The notes under the pieces: generated by a model
The model's database searches: none
What the model was told of the DNA's origin: nothing
The model's input: only the letters and a program-made list of their open reading frames with translations
Source of the DNA: Oscarella lobularis
Lineage: Eukaryota > Porifera > Homoscleromorpha > Homosclerophorida > Oscarellidae
DNA: 64,000 nucleotides
Direction: 5' to 3'
Assembly: GCF_947507565.1 (NCBI RefSeq)
Contig: NW_027077201.1
Location: forward strand, 115,343 to 179,342
Part shown: one piece after another, positions 41,804 to 52,854 of the stretch
Numbering within the stretch: the stretch's first letter is position 1
Layout of the letters: every line of letters starts with the position of its first letter
Translations under genes and position numbers: made by a program

Positions 41804-44800
41804 ATGGGCAGAAAATCGAAATCGAAACGTGCTGGCTTCCGTGGAACTCAGTTCCAGACGATCGTCGCGTCTCGAGGTACTGCGAGGGACGATCCGGAAG
41901 CGTCGACATCATCCGGAAATGCTATTGACGAAGTTTCGGAGCATTCCGCGGAGGGACAGTCTGGGAAAAAGCTCAGCAACGCTCCGTCTGCTTGGGCAAG
42001 GACCGACGCCCACGAAACGCCTTCGGATGGCGACTTCACGCCAGTTTTTGACACCGATCCTCCCACATACCGGCTGATGGATTTAGTTGAACTGAATCAG
42101 GCGATTTCGGCTTTTACCATCTGTAGAAGCTGCAAGACTGGCCGTGTATGCATCTTTGAAGCCGAGAAAGACCGGCGAGGGTTTTGCTCTAAGCTATCTC
42201 TGAAATGCGACAGTTGTTCGAAGTCGCATAATTTTCACACATCTCGTCTTCGTCCTGGAGTTCGCGGGCAGTCGTACGATGTCAATCGGCGGACGGCACT
42301 GGCAGCGCTCGGAACAGGAGCAAATCGTGCAGGATTCGTGCGTCTGGCGGGCGTGATGAATATGCCTCTTCCTCCTCTTTACGATAGCTGGGACATACAT
42401 TTGGAAGACTTGTCGAAAAGCTTAGGAACGGTAAATAGGCTTTATATCCTATTCGATCTTCTAGTAGGCAAACTGATTTGAACGCAGGTGTTTGAAGAGT
42501 CGGCGCGAAAATCAGTACAGGATTATCGGACAAAGATGGGGGCACAAGAGGACGACATAATTGATGCGGCTATTTCTTTCGACGGAACTTGGGCACGCCG
42601 AGGATTTAGCTCGCTTTACGGAGTTCAGGCGATAGTACTCGAAGGAAACGTCATCGATTTCAACCTGTTTTCATCATACTGCAAAGCGTGCCAGAAAATG
42701 GATGAATCAAGGTATCTTCACATTTTTATAAAGCTTTTATATGTAATTTTCGATTATGGTAAAGAATTGACAAAAATAGCGAAGAGTATGTGCAGTGGCT
42801 AGAGCGACATCTGCCTAATTGCGGAAAAAAACTACTCTGGCTCAGCAAAGGCGATGGAAACAAAAGGAGCAGAAGTTTTGTTCAAACGTTCCATTGAAAA
42901 GCACAAACTGAGGTAAACTAAAAATATCTGAAGTTTTTGCTAACGCCAAGTTTCAGATATACGACGTTCATTGGTGACGGTGATTCAAGTTCCTTTGACG
43001 CCGTCAAGAAAGTTTATGGAGACGAGCACCCAGTCAGAAAGCTAGATTGCGTTGGCCACGTGCATAAACGAATGGGTGCTCGTCTCCGAAAATGGGTTTC
43101 AAATAACAAAAAAATTATAATGGATGACGGAGGCAGCGCAACCGGAAGAAATCGACTAACCCACCTAGCTATTGAGCAGTAAAACAATTGACTGAAACTA
43201 ACTAGTTAGTAATCCACGTTCTTTTTAGCCTTAGTTCTAACTACGGGTATGCCATCAAATCCAACGGTGGAAACGTTGACGAGATGAAAAAAGGCGTAAT
43301 GGCGACGCTTTATCACAGCTGTGAAGCGTTTGACAAGAACAAGAAGGCTGGTTATAACCTATGAAGGAGCATATGTTTACCTAATATTTACAGGTCGGTC
43401 AGAAGGATCCTTCTCCCGGGCATTCCTTCGATCACGGTCCGACTTGCTGTCCACAAACCGCGGAAGAACGGCATCAATTCTGTCCGGAAGGCGAAACATC
43501 TTGGTGCTGGTGGCAGCGTTCACAAGCCGGACAAATTGCCACAGAAAAATCTCGTCCTCTTCCTCACGCCTTCTTTCATGAATTGAAGGGGATATTTGAA
43601 GACCTGTCGACTCCAGCGCTACTGGAAAGCTGCAAAGATGGACAAACGCAAAATGACGTAAGTTCTAAAAAGTTATTTACGTAAGCACAACAACAAGGAT
43701 TTTCCTGCAGAACGAATCCTTTCACAACACCTTGTGGACATACGCGCCGAAGGCTAAATACAGAGGGCTCGTCATTATAACAGCAGCAGCAAGACTGTCT
43801 GCCAGCCAATTCAATCACGGCTCAAAGGTCTTCATGCGCGCTCTGGAGGTCAATAGGACGCCAGGTGGAAGGCATTCGTTGGTCGCTTTCCAGAGCCTGG
43901 ACGACGCTCGAATAAAAGCCAGCAAGCAAAAAGCCACAACAAAATTCAAAAAGGGAAGGAACACGAGGAGGAAGAGAAAGAAACATCAAAGAGATAGGCG
44001 AGAGCAAGCGGAAGGGCCCACGTACAATCCTGGTGCGTTTGGCCATCATGATGAAGATGCAAGAGGCCAGAGGCAGCGAGGTCGAGGTCGAGGACGAGGA
44101 CAATCCAGAAGAAACTCTACGAGAAAAAGTCAATCCTAAACATAATTATCAGACGTACCTTATGTTAGTCATTTTTAGGACCAAGGACAGACGACATAGA
44201 AGATGCTGGGGAATCTGAGTCTTCACACGAAAATGAAGAGTCATCTACAAGTGAAAAAAATCATTCTAACTCAACACACGTGAGTCTGTTCGTAAATATT
44301 TACCCAACCTATTTGTGTGTTGTAGGATCCAATGATTACCCAAACAGCAGCGGGAAGGAACGGAAGAAGAGGCCGCCGAGCTATAGGTAGAGGAAGGAAA
44401 CAAACCGGGGGAAGAGCTACGAGAAAAAGTAATTCTAAAACAACAATTGAAAATAATACCTTTCATTAGTCCTTTTAGGGTCAACGAGAGACGAAATTGA
44501 AGACATCATAACATCAGAATCTTCAGAAGAGAGTGAAGAGGAATCATCTTCAAGTGAAGAAGATTTTTACACAACACACGTGAGTCGTATGATAATCATT
44601 TATTTACCTAAGTTATGTCTGATTGTTAGGACACAATGATCACCCAGAGAACAGCTCGACAGAACGTGATGCACGTTCAATCAATATTCCGCCAGCTAAA
44701 TGACGCGGCGCAAAGAGCCATGAATTCTGGGCCGCCGGAAGTCGTGCAACTCGAACCTTTTGGAGACGACGACAGCGACGACGATTTCGAAGGCTCTCAT

Positions 44801-44881
44801 GGGAATAGTTTAGCGGATCGCGACGATTCCTTCGGTTTGTTTATGGGCAAGTTTCTAGAAAAGGGCGGACGTGCCGAATAA
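41804..44881 (+). CDS. MULE (Mutator-like) transposase, eleven exons, near-intact
   Basis: ATG 41,804 (basic start 'GRKSKSKR'). Exons about 41,804-42,430, 42,488-42,711, 42,780-42,912, 42,957-43,178, 43,229-43,351, 43,394-43,657, 43,711-44,128, 44,179-44,279, 44,326-44,428, 44,479-44,579, 44,630-44,881. Zinc-ribbon-like Cys pairs ('ICRSCKTGRV', 'LKCDSCSKSH') precede 'SFDGTWARRGFSSLYG' (Asp), 'YCKACQ', 'FIGDGDSSSFDAV' (Asp), 'LDCVGHVHKRMGARLRK' and 'NESFHNTLW' (Glu): the DDE set of the metazoan Mutator-like domain. The C-terminus is RG-rich, then alternating acidic and basic exons that are tandemly duplicated. An A7 run at 42,825-42,831 breaks the frame by one base, and the exon 5/6 phase is also off, so it may be inactive or misassembled. 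It sits in an intron of the opposite-strand adhesion gene. Confidence 0.75.
44179..44640 (+). repeat. 300-bp tandem duplication of two exons plus introns in the MULE gene
   Basis: Exon 44,179-44,279 (acidic, ends '...aacacac|gtgagtc') matches 44,479-44,579. Exon 44,326 ('CCAATGATTACCCA...') matches the start of exon 44,630. The introns are also similar ('gagaaaaagt' donors, 'ttttag' acceptors). Offset 300-304 bp. Confidence 0.75.
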
Positions 44882-44889
44882 AAATAGCA

Positions 44890-45640
44890 CGTGCCTAGAG
44901 ATGCTATCGCACCTTTGCGTCAGTCCTCCTTCGGGTCTATTGCTTGACTACGGCACTCCACGACAAATAATCGACCGATTTCTTGTCTTAAAACCAACAT
45001 CGAACATAGAAGAACCTTACTCAAGTCGCAGAAGAGCAAAAAAAACGTTGCGATAACTTTCGCAAAATCGCTTCTTCCCACTCGGCTCTCTCGATCAAGA
45101 TGCATCTAAAACAAAATAACCGATGGTTTTTTATGGCCTTTACAGCAGCTTTTTATTCGGTTTGCTATTTTTGCACAGACGAAAAAAGCGAAGATCTTCC
45201 TCCTACCTTTGGCGGCCATTATCTCGAGCATCCAAAATGGCCGACCTCGCGTGATCGAACTTCAATTTTTCCGTAGGACTGAGCCCTAGCGTTTCCAATT
45301 CATTCTAGAAGCGTAGAGGATGTGTCATTGATATAAACTCATTGGATTACGACGAGAAAACGAGCGATGGAGACCGATTCCGAGCTTTTCAAAAGTTGTC
45401 ATGGAGCGAAACGGTCAGGAACGTATTTTAGAAACACTTTACCCAATGGTTTTTGAGGGAACGAGGACAGAAGTGCTGTTTTTCAAGAAAACGCATCGAA
45501 AGAATGAAAAGGTACGTCTATTTTGAGTCTAATACATCGCTAACGGTCGTTTTTTGAAAATTCGTTGTTCAAAATTGACGCATCGGAGGGCTAAGCATCG
45601 ACTATCAGACACATCAGAAGACTTTGGCGTACACAGTGCT
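44890..45640. other. 3' flank of the MULE, no gene recognised
   Basis: Probably MULE 3' non-coding sequence and the remaining host intron. I could not locate matching TIRs around the MULE (searched by eye between 41,500-41,800 and 44,900-45,650). Confidence 0.35.
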
Positions 45641-45649
45641 CATAAACAT

Positions 45650-46640
45650 TCATTTAAAAAACTTTATTTTAAATGGAAAACGAAGTGGGCGTATAAATTC
45701 ACAGTACCACCTTAATAGGAATGACTTCGAAAAGTACCGTTGGTGAGAAGGGACAAATGCAGGTGAAGACAGCTGATTATAAAACTGAACGGAGACGAGA
45801 GCACGACTGTAAACGTTTCGAGTGTTATTTCCCTCAATCGTCTGAAAGACAAGATTGATAAGAGTACGTGAAGCATACACTTGTTGACCAACCAAAGTTC
45901 TCCGAGAACCATTGTATTTCGCCGTGAGACCAGACGGAAAGATCGTAGCGTTGTACCAAAGGAAACTGTCGAAGTCCTTTGAATCAAGGGACACAGTAGC
46001 TCTAAACAGTTTTGAATTCTATTAGATTTGCTACGAGATAAAAAACAGTTTACCTAGTCACGAAATCTCCTTCGTCCTCGTCAAAAATTTGCACTTCACT
46101 TGTCAAATTGACAAAATCCTGGCCCTCCTTAAATGTAACTTTTCCTGCTTTCTCACCACCGTTGATCAAAATGAAGGGTTTGTCGTTCACATTAGCGATA
46201 ACGATTCTGCATAAAAACCAACACTTCCATCACAAAATATAAATTAAAATTTGTAGATACTTTGTCATCGCAGTAGACGTGTGAACTCCATCGCTTACAA
46301 AAAAGTTTACGCTTCGATTAAGGGGCCTCCGCGGCTCCTTGGCCCTGAAAAAAAGACAGACGTTAAATAGGAAAACACGTGTAAAGAAACAATGATGTTA
46401 CCAATTTAGATAGGAAACGTTATTGAGGAGGTCGCTGTAACCTTTCGTCGAAGCGTTGCCTTTCAGGACGTAAGTGCTGTTGAAATTGAAATACTTAGAT
46501 AGAATACACGTCAGCAAAACAGGATAAACTTAATTAAATAATTAATTAACAAGCTTACAGATACATTGATTCCATCATGAGACTTGTTGATAAAAAGGCG
46601 TTCTTCGCTGCACTGGAGGTACGACAAAATTATTCTTGCT
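45650..46640 (-). CDS. giant adhesion gene, middle exons with CSPG-like repeats
   Basis: Short exons with 45-60 nt introns. About 46,610-46,559 reads 'KNAFLSTSLMMESMYL'; a following exon at about 46,480-46,400 reads 'TYVLKGNASTKGYSDLLNN'; then about 46,340-46,265 'NFFVSDGVHTSTAMTK'; about 46,207-46,052 'IVIANVNDKPFILING' and 'VQIFDEDEGDFVTR'; and about 46,005-45,650 'ATVSLDSKDFDSFL', 'PSGLTAKYNGSRRTLVG'. ANVNDKP marks a repeat boundary and LKGNASTKGYSDLLNNVSY matches the conserved LTGxAsxxxYxxxLxxvxY box. This is an extracellular module array. The next upstream exon lies across the 6-kb transposon at 52.8 kb, and the next downstream one lies beyond the MULE at 41.5 kb. Confidence 0.6.
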
Positions 46641-46679
46641 CATTGAATAGGATAGCTAAAATTGATAGTTAGGCCTAAC

Positions 46680-47060
46680 TATGGTGGCCCTGGAGTGCCA
46701 TTATCTTGTCAAGAACAACTTGACATTGAACTGTAAACAAGAGAGGCATTGGCATCTTGACATTGAACAAGATGGGGTTTAGGCATCTTTACATTGAACA
46801 AGATGGGGTTTAGGCATCTTGACATTGAACAAGATGGGGTTTAGGCATCTTGACATTGAACAAGATGGGGTTTAGGCATCTTTACATTGAACAAGATGGG
46901 GTTTAGGCATCTTGACATTGAACAAGGTAGACTTGGCATCTTTACATTGAACAAGGTAGACTTGGCATCTTTACATTGAACAAGGTAGACTTGGCATCTT
47001 TACATTGAACAAGATGGGGTTGGGCATCTTTACATTGAACGAGATGAGGTTGGGGTTAGC
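46680..47060 (+). repeat. left TIR: unique tip plus about eleven 31-bp subrepeats
   Basis: The tip (46,680-46,750) is followed by repeats of 'ggcatcttgacattgaacaa' plus 'gatggggttta', with a variant ending 'ggtagactt' in the inner copies. Confidence 0.9.
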
Positions 47061-47082
47061 GGGTAGGGTTAGGGTTAGGGTT

Positions 47083-47083
<1 letters not shown>
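47053..47083 (+). repeat. interstitial telomeric TTAGGG repeat
   Basis: 'gggttagcgggtagggttag' then 'ggttagggtta' at the inner edge of the left TIR; the right TIR lacks it. Confidence 0.8.
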
Positions 47084-47115
<32 letters not shown>

Positions 47116-47116
47116 G
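47084..47116 (+). repeat. (CAA)n microsatellite
   Basis: Eleven CAA units immediately after the telomeric repeats. From 47,120 to 47,910 no coding region is recognised; this is probably the transposon 5' leader. Confidence 0.9.
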
Positions 47117-47911
47117 TTTGGGCAAACTAGACAAGGTTAGTCGTGCATGCAGCAAACTTAAATTGGACATTTTTTATGAGAAAATTGGCAGGGATTTTGT
47201 TGGCAGGCTTCAAAAGCACCTTATATTGTCACTTACTCAAGTTTTAGACTAGAGATTAACTGCCTTCGCCCGATCAAGTTTTTGAAGCAGAAAAGAACAC
47301 GTTGTTTAGCGGAAATGTTCCTGCCAGCACCAGCACTTCAACGCTACAGCTTAAAACTTTGACTGCTTCAAAAAGTTTTGTAAGTGCTTTTCGTTTCTGC
47401 GTAGCCCTATCGCTTCATAAATAGTTGTTTGTTTGTTGGTTTTTTCGTTTGTTCGTTCTTTCGTTTCTTTATTTGTTAATTCGGCTTTTCCTTTCTTTAA
47501 TTGTACTGAGCCTGCCGTATCCTGCGACTGTTACGCCTTTAGAGGAAGCATAGTAGGGCGTACACGCATGTACCTACGCATATTTGCACGGCTCCTTAGA
47601 GGATTTTCTGCTTCATAACGTACAGTATATTGTATTTTGCCGTCGCAGACGTAAAACTATGATAATCCTTTTCCACAAGGCTTAATCGTTGATTCCTGGC
47701 GTAAGCGTCGAATATTGTCTAACAATTTACACAGAAAAGCAGTACTATGCAATCATAGATGTAGGATGTAATGATGCCACGTTTACCGCGTTCCATATCT
47801 TAGCGCGCGCGAGTAAGAGATTGTGAGCTGTAGGTGTGCGAGTTTTCGAGGCTGCTTTCGTCTACATTTGCGTCTTTCTGGTCATACTAGGCTAATTCAT
47901 TTTCATTCGAC

Positions 47912-49690
47912 ATGGTATTTTCGATCAGAACACGCCCTGTTGCGCTGACATGCTTTCGGTAGCTAACCCAGGCTCTCGCTCGGCTAATAGCGAAATACTT
48001 TCGTGCGGGAAAGAGATATGATGTCATTCTGTACTATTTAACTCGTTTTCACGGTTATCGCATCAGGTACGTCTTCGCTATGCTCTTCTCCGCAATTCCT
48101 TCAAAATATATGCATTCCCTTACGTTCATGTTAGTCTTAGAACACTCAAAAGACATCTGAATACGATGCATCTTTATAAGCGCAAGCATGAATTAGCGCC
48201 TTTCGGGAGCATAGTCAAAGCAATACGAGTACGTATTTCCTTTCCCTCATATTATTTATTTGTGGAGTAAATATTTTTGTTTTTTCTCTTTTAAAGTCAG
48301 CTCTTAGAACGGCAAAGTGCGACATAGGCTACAGACAGATGTGGACGTTGCTGAAATTGACTTGTGGTGGCAGAGTTCCAAGGTCAGTAAGAGTACGGCA
48401 ATAAAAATGAATTATCATACGCTAACTGACACTGCTTCATTTAGAGACGTCGTACGAAAGATCATGAGAGTTCTTGATCCCCATGGAGTTGACGCCCGAC
48501 GTGTACATCGATTTAGGCGTCGGCAATACCGCAGCAAGGTAACTTACGTGAGAGGTAATGGACATAAGTGATTAATGTCGTCAATGTGAAAGGGACCGAA
48601 CTTCATCTGGCACGTCGACGGGTACGACAAACTAACGCATTACGGTTTTCAGATTCATGGATGCATAGACGGGTACGTTGCATTATGCAGACGACAGCTA
48701 CAGCTTTGTGATTTATCATCTGTACAATTCATGCTTTCAGGTACTCGCGACGAATCATTTGGCTGAAAGTGGTAAACAGCAATCATAATCCACGCTATGT
48801 GCTAAATCAATACATAACGTCTGTGGAAACATTGCAATGTATGTCACGTTATCAATGTGAACGTCTTTTCGTTGACAACAGTACCACTTCATCACAGATT
48901 GTCCCTCCATCATTCGATCTGACTGCGGAACAGAAAATGGAATGATGGCCACTATTCACATGATGCAACGGCACAATGGACCAGACGCCTTTGCCGGACG
49001 AAGAAGTTACCAATACGGGAAATCTGTATATAACCAGAGGATCGAAGCGCTATGGTCTGTTATGAAGAGTGAACTGACGCACTGGTGGAGAACGAAATTT
49101 GACGTAGGATACACAATGTCACCTATTTCAAAATTTCAACTATTTATCTCAGGAGATGTGCACGCAAAATGGCCTTCACTTTGGAAATAATCTCATGCGG
49201 TGAAAATAGTACTGTTAGCAACGGTCTATAACCAACTAAAGGCTATTTGTTTACAGCGATGCCATCCGTCTCATGTTGACCCCGCTGTTGCAACGTGATT
49301 TAAATGATTTTGCTCGGAGGTGGAATGGCCATCGGCTACGTCATCAAAGAAATCACAGATCACAGAGGGGAGCTTGTCCAAACGATCTCTATTTAATTCC
49401 GGAATTTTATGGTAAGCTTCTGCTTAATCGTCACCTATTCGTCACATATTCACATTTATGCATGACTACTAGGATCTACAGACTGCAAAAAGCCTATTGT
49501 CCAACGCGTTCTTACGTATGGTGGAACACTCCTTGGAGGCGTAACGGAAGCTGTTGATGTTCCACAAACTTTGAAGCGTCTGGCTGACCGATTCCTTCGA
49601 CGACGACAACTGAACTTAGATGACATGTGCACCCTGGACATCAACACGGCAATCGAAGTAGCTTTTGACTTTGCGTCATACGTAGTATAA
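47912..49690 (+). CDS. integrase-core (DDE) transposase, 11 exons, no stops found
   Basis: A plausible start ATG at 47,912 lies directly at a donor. Exons then 47,966-48,066, 48,135-48,228, 48,297-48,382, 48,445-48,538, 48,593-48,672, 48,741-48,838, 48,898-49,103, 49,153-49,199, 49,257-49,411, 49,473-49,690, all joined by GT-AG introns of about 50-70 nt with phases that fit. HTH: 'LIAKYFRAGKRYDVI', 'ISLRTLKRHLNTMHLYKRK'. Linker: 'DIGYRQMWTLLK', 'VVRKIMRVLDPHGVD'. Core: 'NFIWHVDGYDKLTHYGF' (Asp), 'IRSDCGTENG' (Asp), 'NQRIEALWSVMK' (Glu), then 'WNGHRLRHQRNHRSQRG'. This is the retroviral-integrase-fold family found in many cnidarian, fish and sponge transposons. It should cut and join the element ends. 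It is a relative of the broken copy at 1-653. Confidence 0.85.
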
Positions 49691-49959
49691 TGCAGTGTTG
49701 CATCGAACGAATTGTGAAACATAAATAATGCCTTGACAGGCTTATGTGTGAAAGGAATCATGCGCATGCGTGCAATGTTTTTGTTTCGAGGATATACGGG
49801 CTTTTCTTTTCACGCGTTCGCTACGACCTTCTTTATTTCTTGCCCGTCTCACGACCTCATCAACGTTTCAAATAGTAGTACACTCACCTACGCCCAGTTA
49901 CGACAGCATTACGCAAGGGTTTTCATGTTCTAGCAAGTTTTCCAGCGACGTTCGAATAA

Positions 49960-52166
49960 ATGGCTGGCCGAAAAACGACAGAGCAACAGCTCATTATCAG
50001 CCTGGCCGACGGGAAGGTGACTGGCATCGAATCTGCCCAGCAGAAAGAAGAAAATGATAGTACGCGTGCTGAAATCATTTTGCTTACATTTCAAGCTGAC
50101 GATTATTACGACTTTTTGTAGTATCTGAGGCAATGGAGCTAGAACGGATTCACCGATTGTACGCCGAGGAGGAGAAGTCTAAACGTCGCGGAGGAGGAGG
50201 AGGAGTCGCGCATTCAAGACCTTTGAGGAAAGGCATCACGGCTTCCTCAAAGAGACGGGAAAATGAGGCGAGGTCTTTGGACGATTCGTCAAAAGTCAGT
50301 TTTATATTAGGGTTTTATGGTGTGTCATAAATAATTTCTTGCTTATAGATGATAGAAGTGCGGTTGATTCCTAGACGACTGGGCAAAAATAAGAAAGGAA
50401 CGCTAGATCTCGCTGTCATGGAAGGAGCAATCGATGACGTCCTTATCCACACATTTCACATGCCCGCCTCAGCGACGTATGAGGATGTTCAGAAAAAGGC
50501 TTTGACCGTTTTCTTTGCCGAGATTGCTAGACAAGGAGGAGTGGACTCCTATTTTTCAGGTATGGCAAATTTGCGGTCGAGTTCATATCGTATTTTTCGT
50601 CTCTTTGTACTCTGTAGATGTTATGCTTTTCCACGTCGTGCAGAGGAAGAACACTCGTCTATCTCAAAAAATTATAAATCCAATCACAGAAAAATCAGAA
50701 CCATTCAGTCTCGGAGTTTTCAAACTACACAATCCGAAGAAAATTCCCCTGATATATGCTACTCCACCCAAAGGTTTAACTCATAAAACACGATATCCTG
50801 AATTTGTATTTACGGTTGGAAATAGACGTTATGGACGCTATGGTCGTCGACGCTCCTGGGGAAGGTGTAAGTGACGGCATGCCAGTTACATCGTCAATAG
50901 GCAAAGCCAAATCTAACCAAGGGAAATCAAGTACATCACTTTTGTTATTGAGGCTATAGCTACTTATTATGACATTTTGGGGTAGTCCTGCCCAAGGCTG
51001 GCGACTCGAGGAAGAGAGGGTTGAACGTTCGTGAAAGTGATGACGAAGAGAGGGACGACGTCGTTGTTCAGATTGACAGCGAAGTGTCTTTGCGGATGAA
51101 ACGGTCATCGTCAATCAGCGGCGAGAGTCATGATTCGCCAACCATGAGCATTGCACTCAAAATTGGTAAGTAATTCGTTATTGCCTTTGGTTCCTAATTT
51201 TTTTTACAGACAGAAATGACGTTACGTTGGATAAAAATCCCATTGGCCAGGGCGCCTTTGGAGCCGTTTATAAAGCAACATATAAAAAGGCTACGGTTGC
51301 GGCAAAAGTAGTCTCGATTCAGTCAAATTCAGTAGATGCCATAAAGGAAGCTGAAATCTTAGCGTAAGTAAATATCCTAGATTTTTTATAAGAAAAATAT
51401 GACTTTCTTTTAGTGTGCTTAACCATCCAAATATTGTCCGATTTTTTGGCTACGTCGATCACGCTGACGGTATTATTCTCATCACGGAACTTGTTCTTGG
51501 CTCATCGTTGGGAAAATTGTTGTTCGACCATTCCAAGGTATGTTTGATGTTTTTCTCATGTCATGATACATATTCTTGCTTTGTAGACGTTCCCGCAGTC
51601 AAAGAAGAAATCTATTGCTCAACAAATGTGCGTGGGACTTGCCTACATGCATGGAATGAAGATCATTCATTTCGATGTCAAGCCGTCGAACATTCTTGTA
51701 AGACTGTTGTTCTTCTTGGCTCAGCATTTTGTGAAGTGATTGTCTAGATCGATGGAACGTCGGGTGATGCGACATGGGCATGTCGATGATCGCCAAACAA
51801 ACGCTACGAACGTGCGTCGGGCAGAGGGGAACAGTGCCGTACATGGCCCCTGAAATGTATGACGCCACAATCGCCAAAACCGCCTTGGCCGATATGTTGG
51901 CTGTCGGGGTCATTATCGTAGAGATGGTGCAGCGGAAGCCCATCTACGGTGGCATGAAGGACGCGGAAATCATGGGAAGAGTTATGGGCTGCGGAGGCAG
52001 GCGCCCACTGGGGCCTCCACTTCGAGACTTGCCTCAGTGGTGCATGGAGGTCTGCAGTCCATGCTTTTCAATAAACAGCGCCAATCGGCTAACTGCAGAG
52101 GCAATGTCCGAAGTCATTGCCTCTGACATGCCGTGTGACGAGGACCATGACGTTGAGGACGATTGA
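49960..52166 (+). CDS. protein kinase (TKL/RIPK-like) with transposon-type N-terminal domain, ten exons
   Basis: ATG 49,960. Exons 49,960-50,059, 50,122-50,294, 50,349-50,559, 50,618-50,773, 50,826-50,930, 50,986-51,165, 51,210-51,363, 51,414-51,537, 51,587-51,697, 51,748-52,166; about 575 residues. N-terminal half: a basic Gly-rich patch (KRRGGGGG), then 'TLDLAVMEGAIDDVLIHTF', 'SATYEDVQKKALTVFF', resembling the second ORF of integrase-type elements (inference). Kinase: 'IGQGAFGAVYKA' (Gly loop), 'VAAKVVS' (Lys), 'EAEIL' (Glu), 'IIHFDVKPSNIL' (HFD for HRD), 'CDMGMS' (DMG for DFG), 'GTVPYMAPEMY' and 'LADMLAVGVIIVEM'. Between SNIL and DMG the frame slips (51,748-51,775), so it is either dead or has a sequence error. 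It lies wholly between the TIRs. Confidence 0.75.
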
Positions 52167-52344
52167 GGGATTGATGATTGAAGAAGTTTTTCCACTCGCC
52201 GACGTCGAAGTTGTTTGGACTGCAATAGCGATTAATCGTTTTGCGCGGTGTTCGAAGCGCTTTTATGATTATTTAGCACGATTTGAGAGTTCTCAGTTGA
52301 CAACGAGTTGCTTACAATAAAAGAAAAAATTTTCGAAAACGCAT

Positions 52345-52695
52345 CGGGCATCGTTCAATTTGAAGTGGAATGCAAAGATGCCCAACCCTATCTCGTCGAA
52401 TATAAAGATGCCTAAGTCCATCTCGTTCAATGTAAAGATGCCAAAGTCTACCTTGTTCAATGTAAAGATGCCAAGTCTACCTTGTTCAATGTCAAGATAC
52501 CCAACCCCATCTTGTTCAATGTCAAGATGCCTAAACCCCATCTTGTTCAATGTCAAGATGCCTAAACCCCATCTTGTTCAATGTCAAGATGCCTAAACCC
52601 CATCTTGTTCAATGTCAAGATGCCAATGCCCCTCTTGTTTACAGTTCAATGTCAAGATGTTCTTGACAAGATAATGGCACTCCAGGGCCACCGTA
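52345..52695 (-). repeat. right TIR: inverted copy of the left TIR
   Basis: About nine 31-bp units ('aaccccatcttgttcaatgt' plus 'caagatgcct') then the tip ending 'ccagggccaccgta'. Confidence 0.9.
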
Positions 52696-52854
52696 CTAAC
52701 GTTTCAAGCGCCCCATTTATACAGCTCGTACAAGACGTGATATGGATCAGTTAGAGAAAGAAATCCGTTTGTTATATTCACAGCTTCCGAGGCATTTTCT
52801 GTGAAATGTGCCGCTTGTTCTGTTTAGCACGCAAGAAAATAAGTACGAGACAAC

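Larger units (their letters stand above)
46680..52695 (+). mobile_element. 6,016-bp DNA transposon with repeat-built TIRs, integrase-type transposase and a kinase gene
   Basis: The ends are inverted copies starting TA(T/C)GGTGGCCCTGGAGTGCC and continuing 'ATTATCTTGTCAAGAACA'. They are about 97% identical over the first 110 bp and extend for 350-380 bp as tandem 31-bp units. A perfect 5-bp duplication CTAAC flanks the element (46,675-46,679 and 52,696-52,700). Inside, on the plus strand, are a spliced integrase-core transposase without stops (47,912-49,690) and a spliced protein-kinase gene (49,960-52,166). The insertion lies in an intron of the giant minus-strand adhesion gene, about 70 bp from a 3' splice site. 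The intact transposase and similar ends suggest recent activity. Confidence 0.88.

Noticed and set aside
41500-45650. TIRs and target duplication of the MULE
   Set aside because: Searched by eye without a convincing pair; ends left undefined.
46680-47060. CRISPR-like array (regular 31-bp repeats)
   Set aside because: No unique spacers; the units are contiguous tandem repeats within a TIR in a eukaryotic genome.
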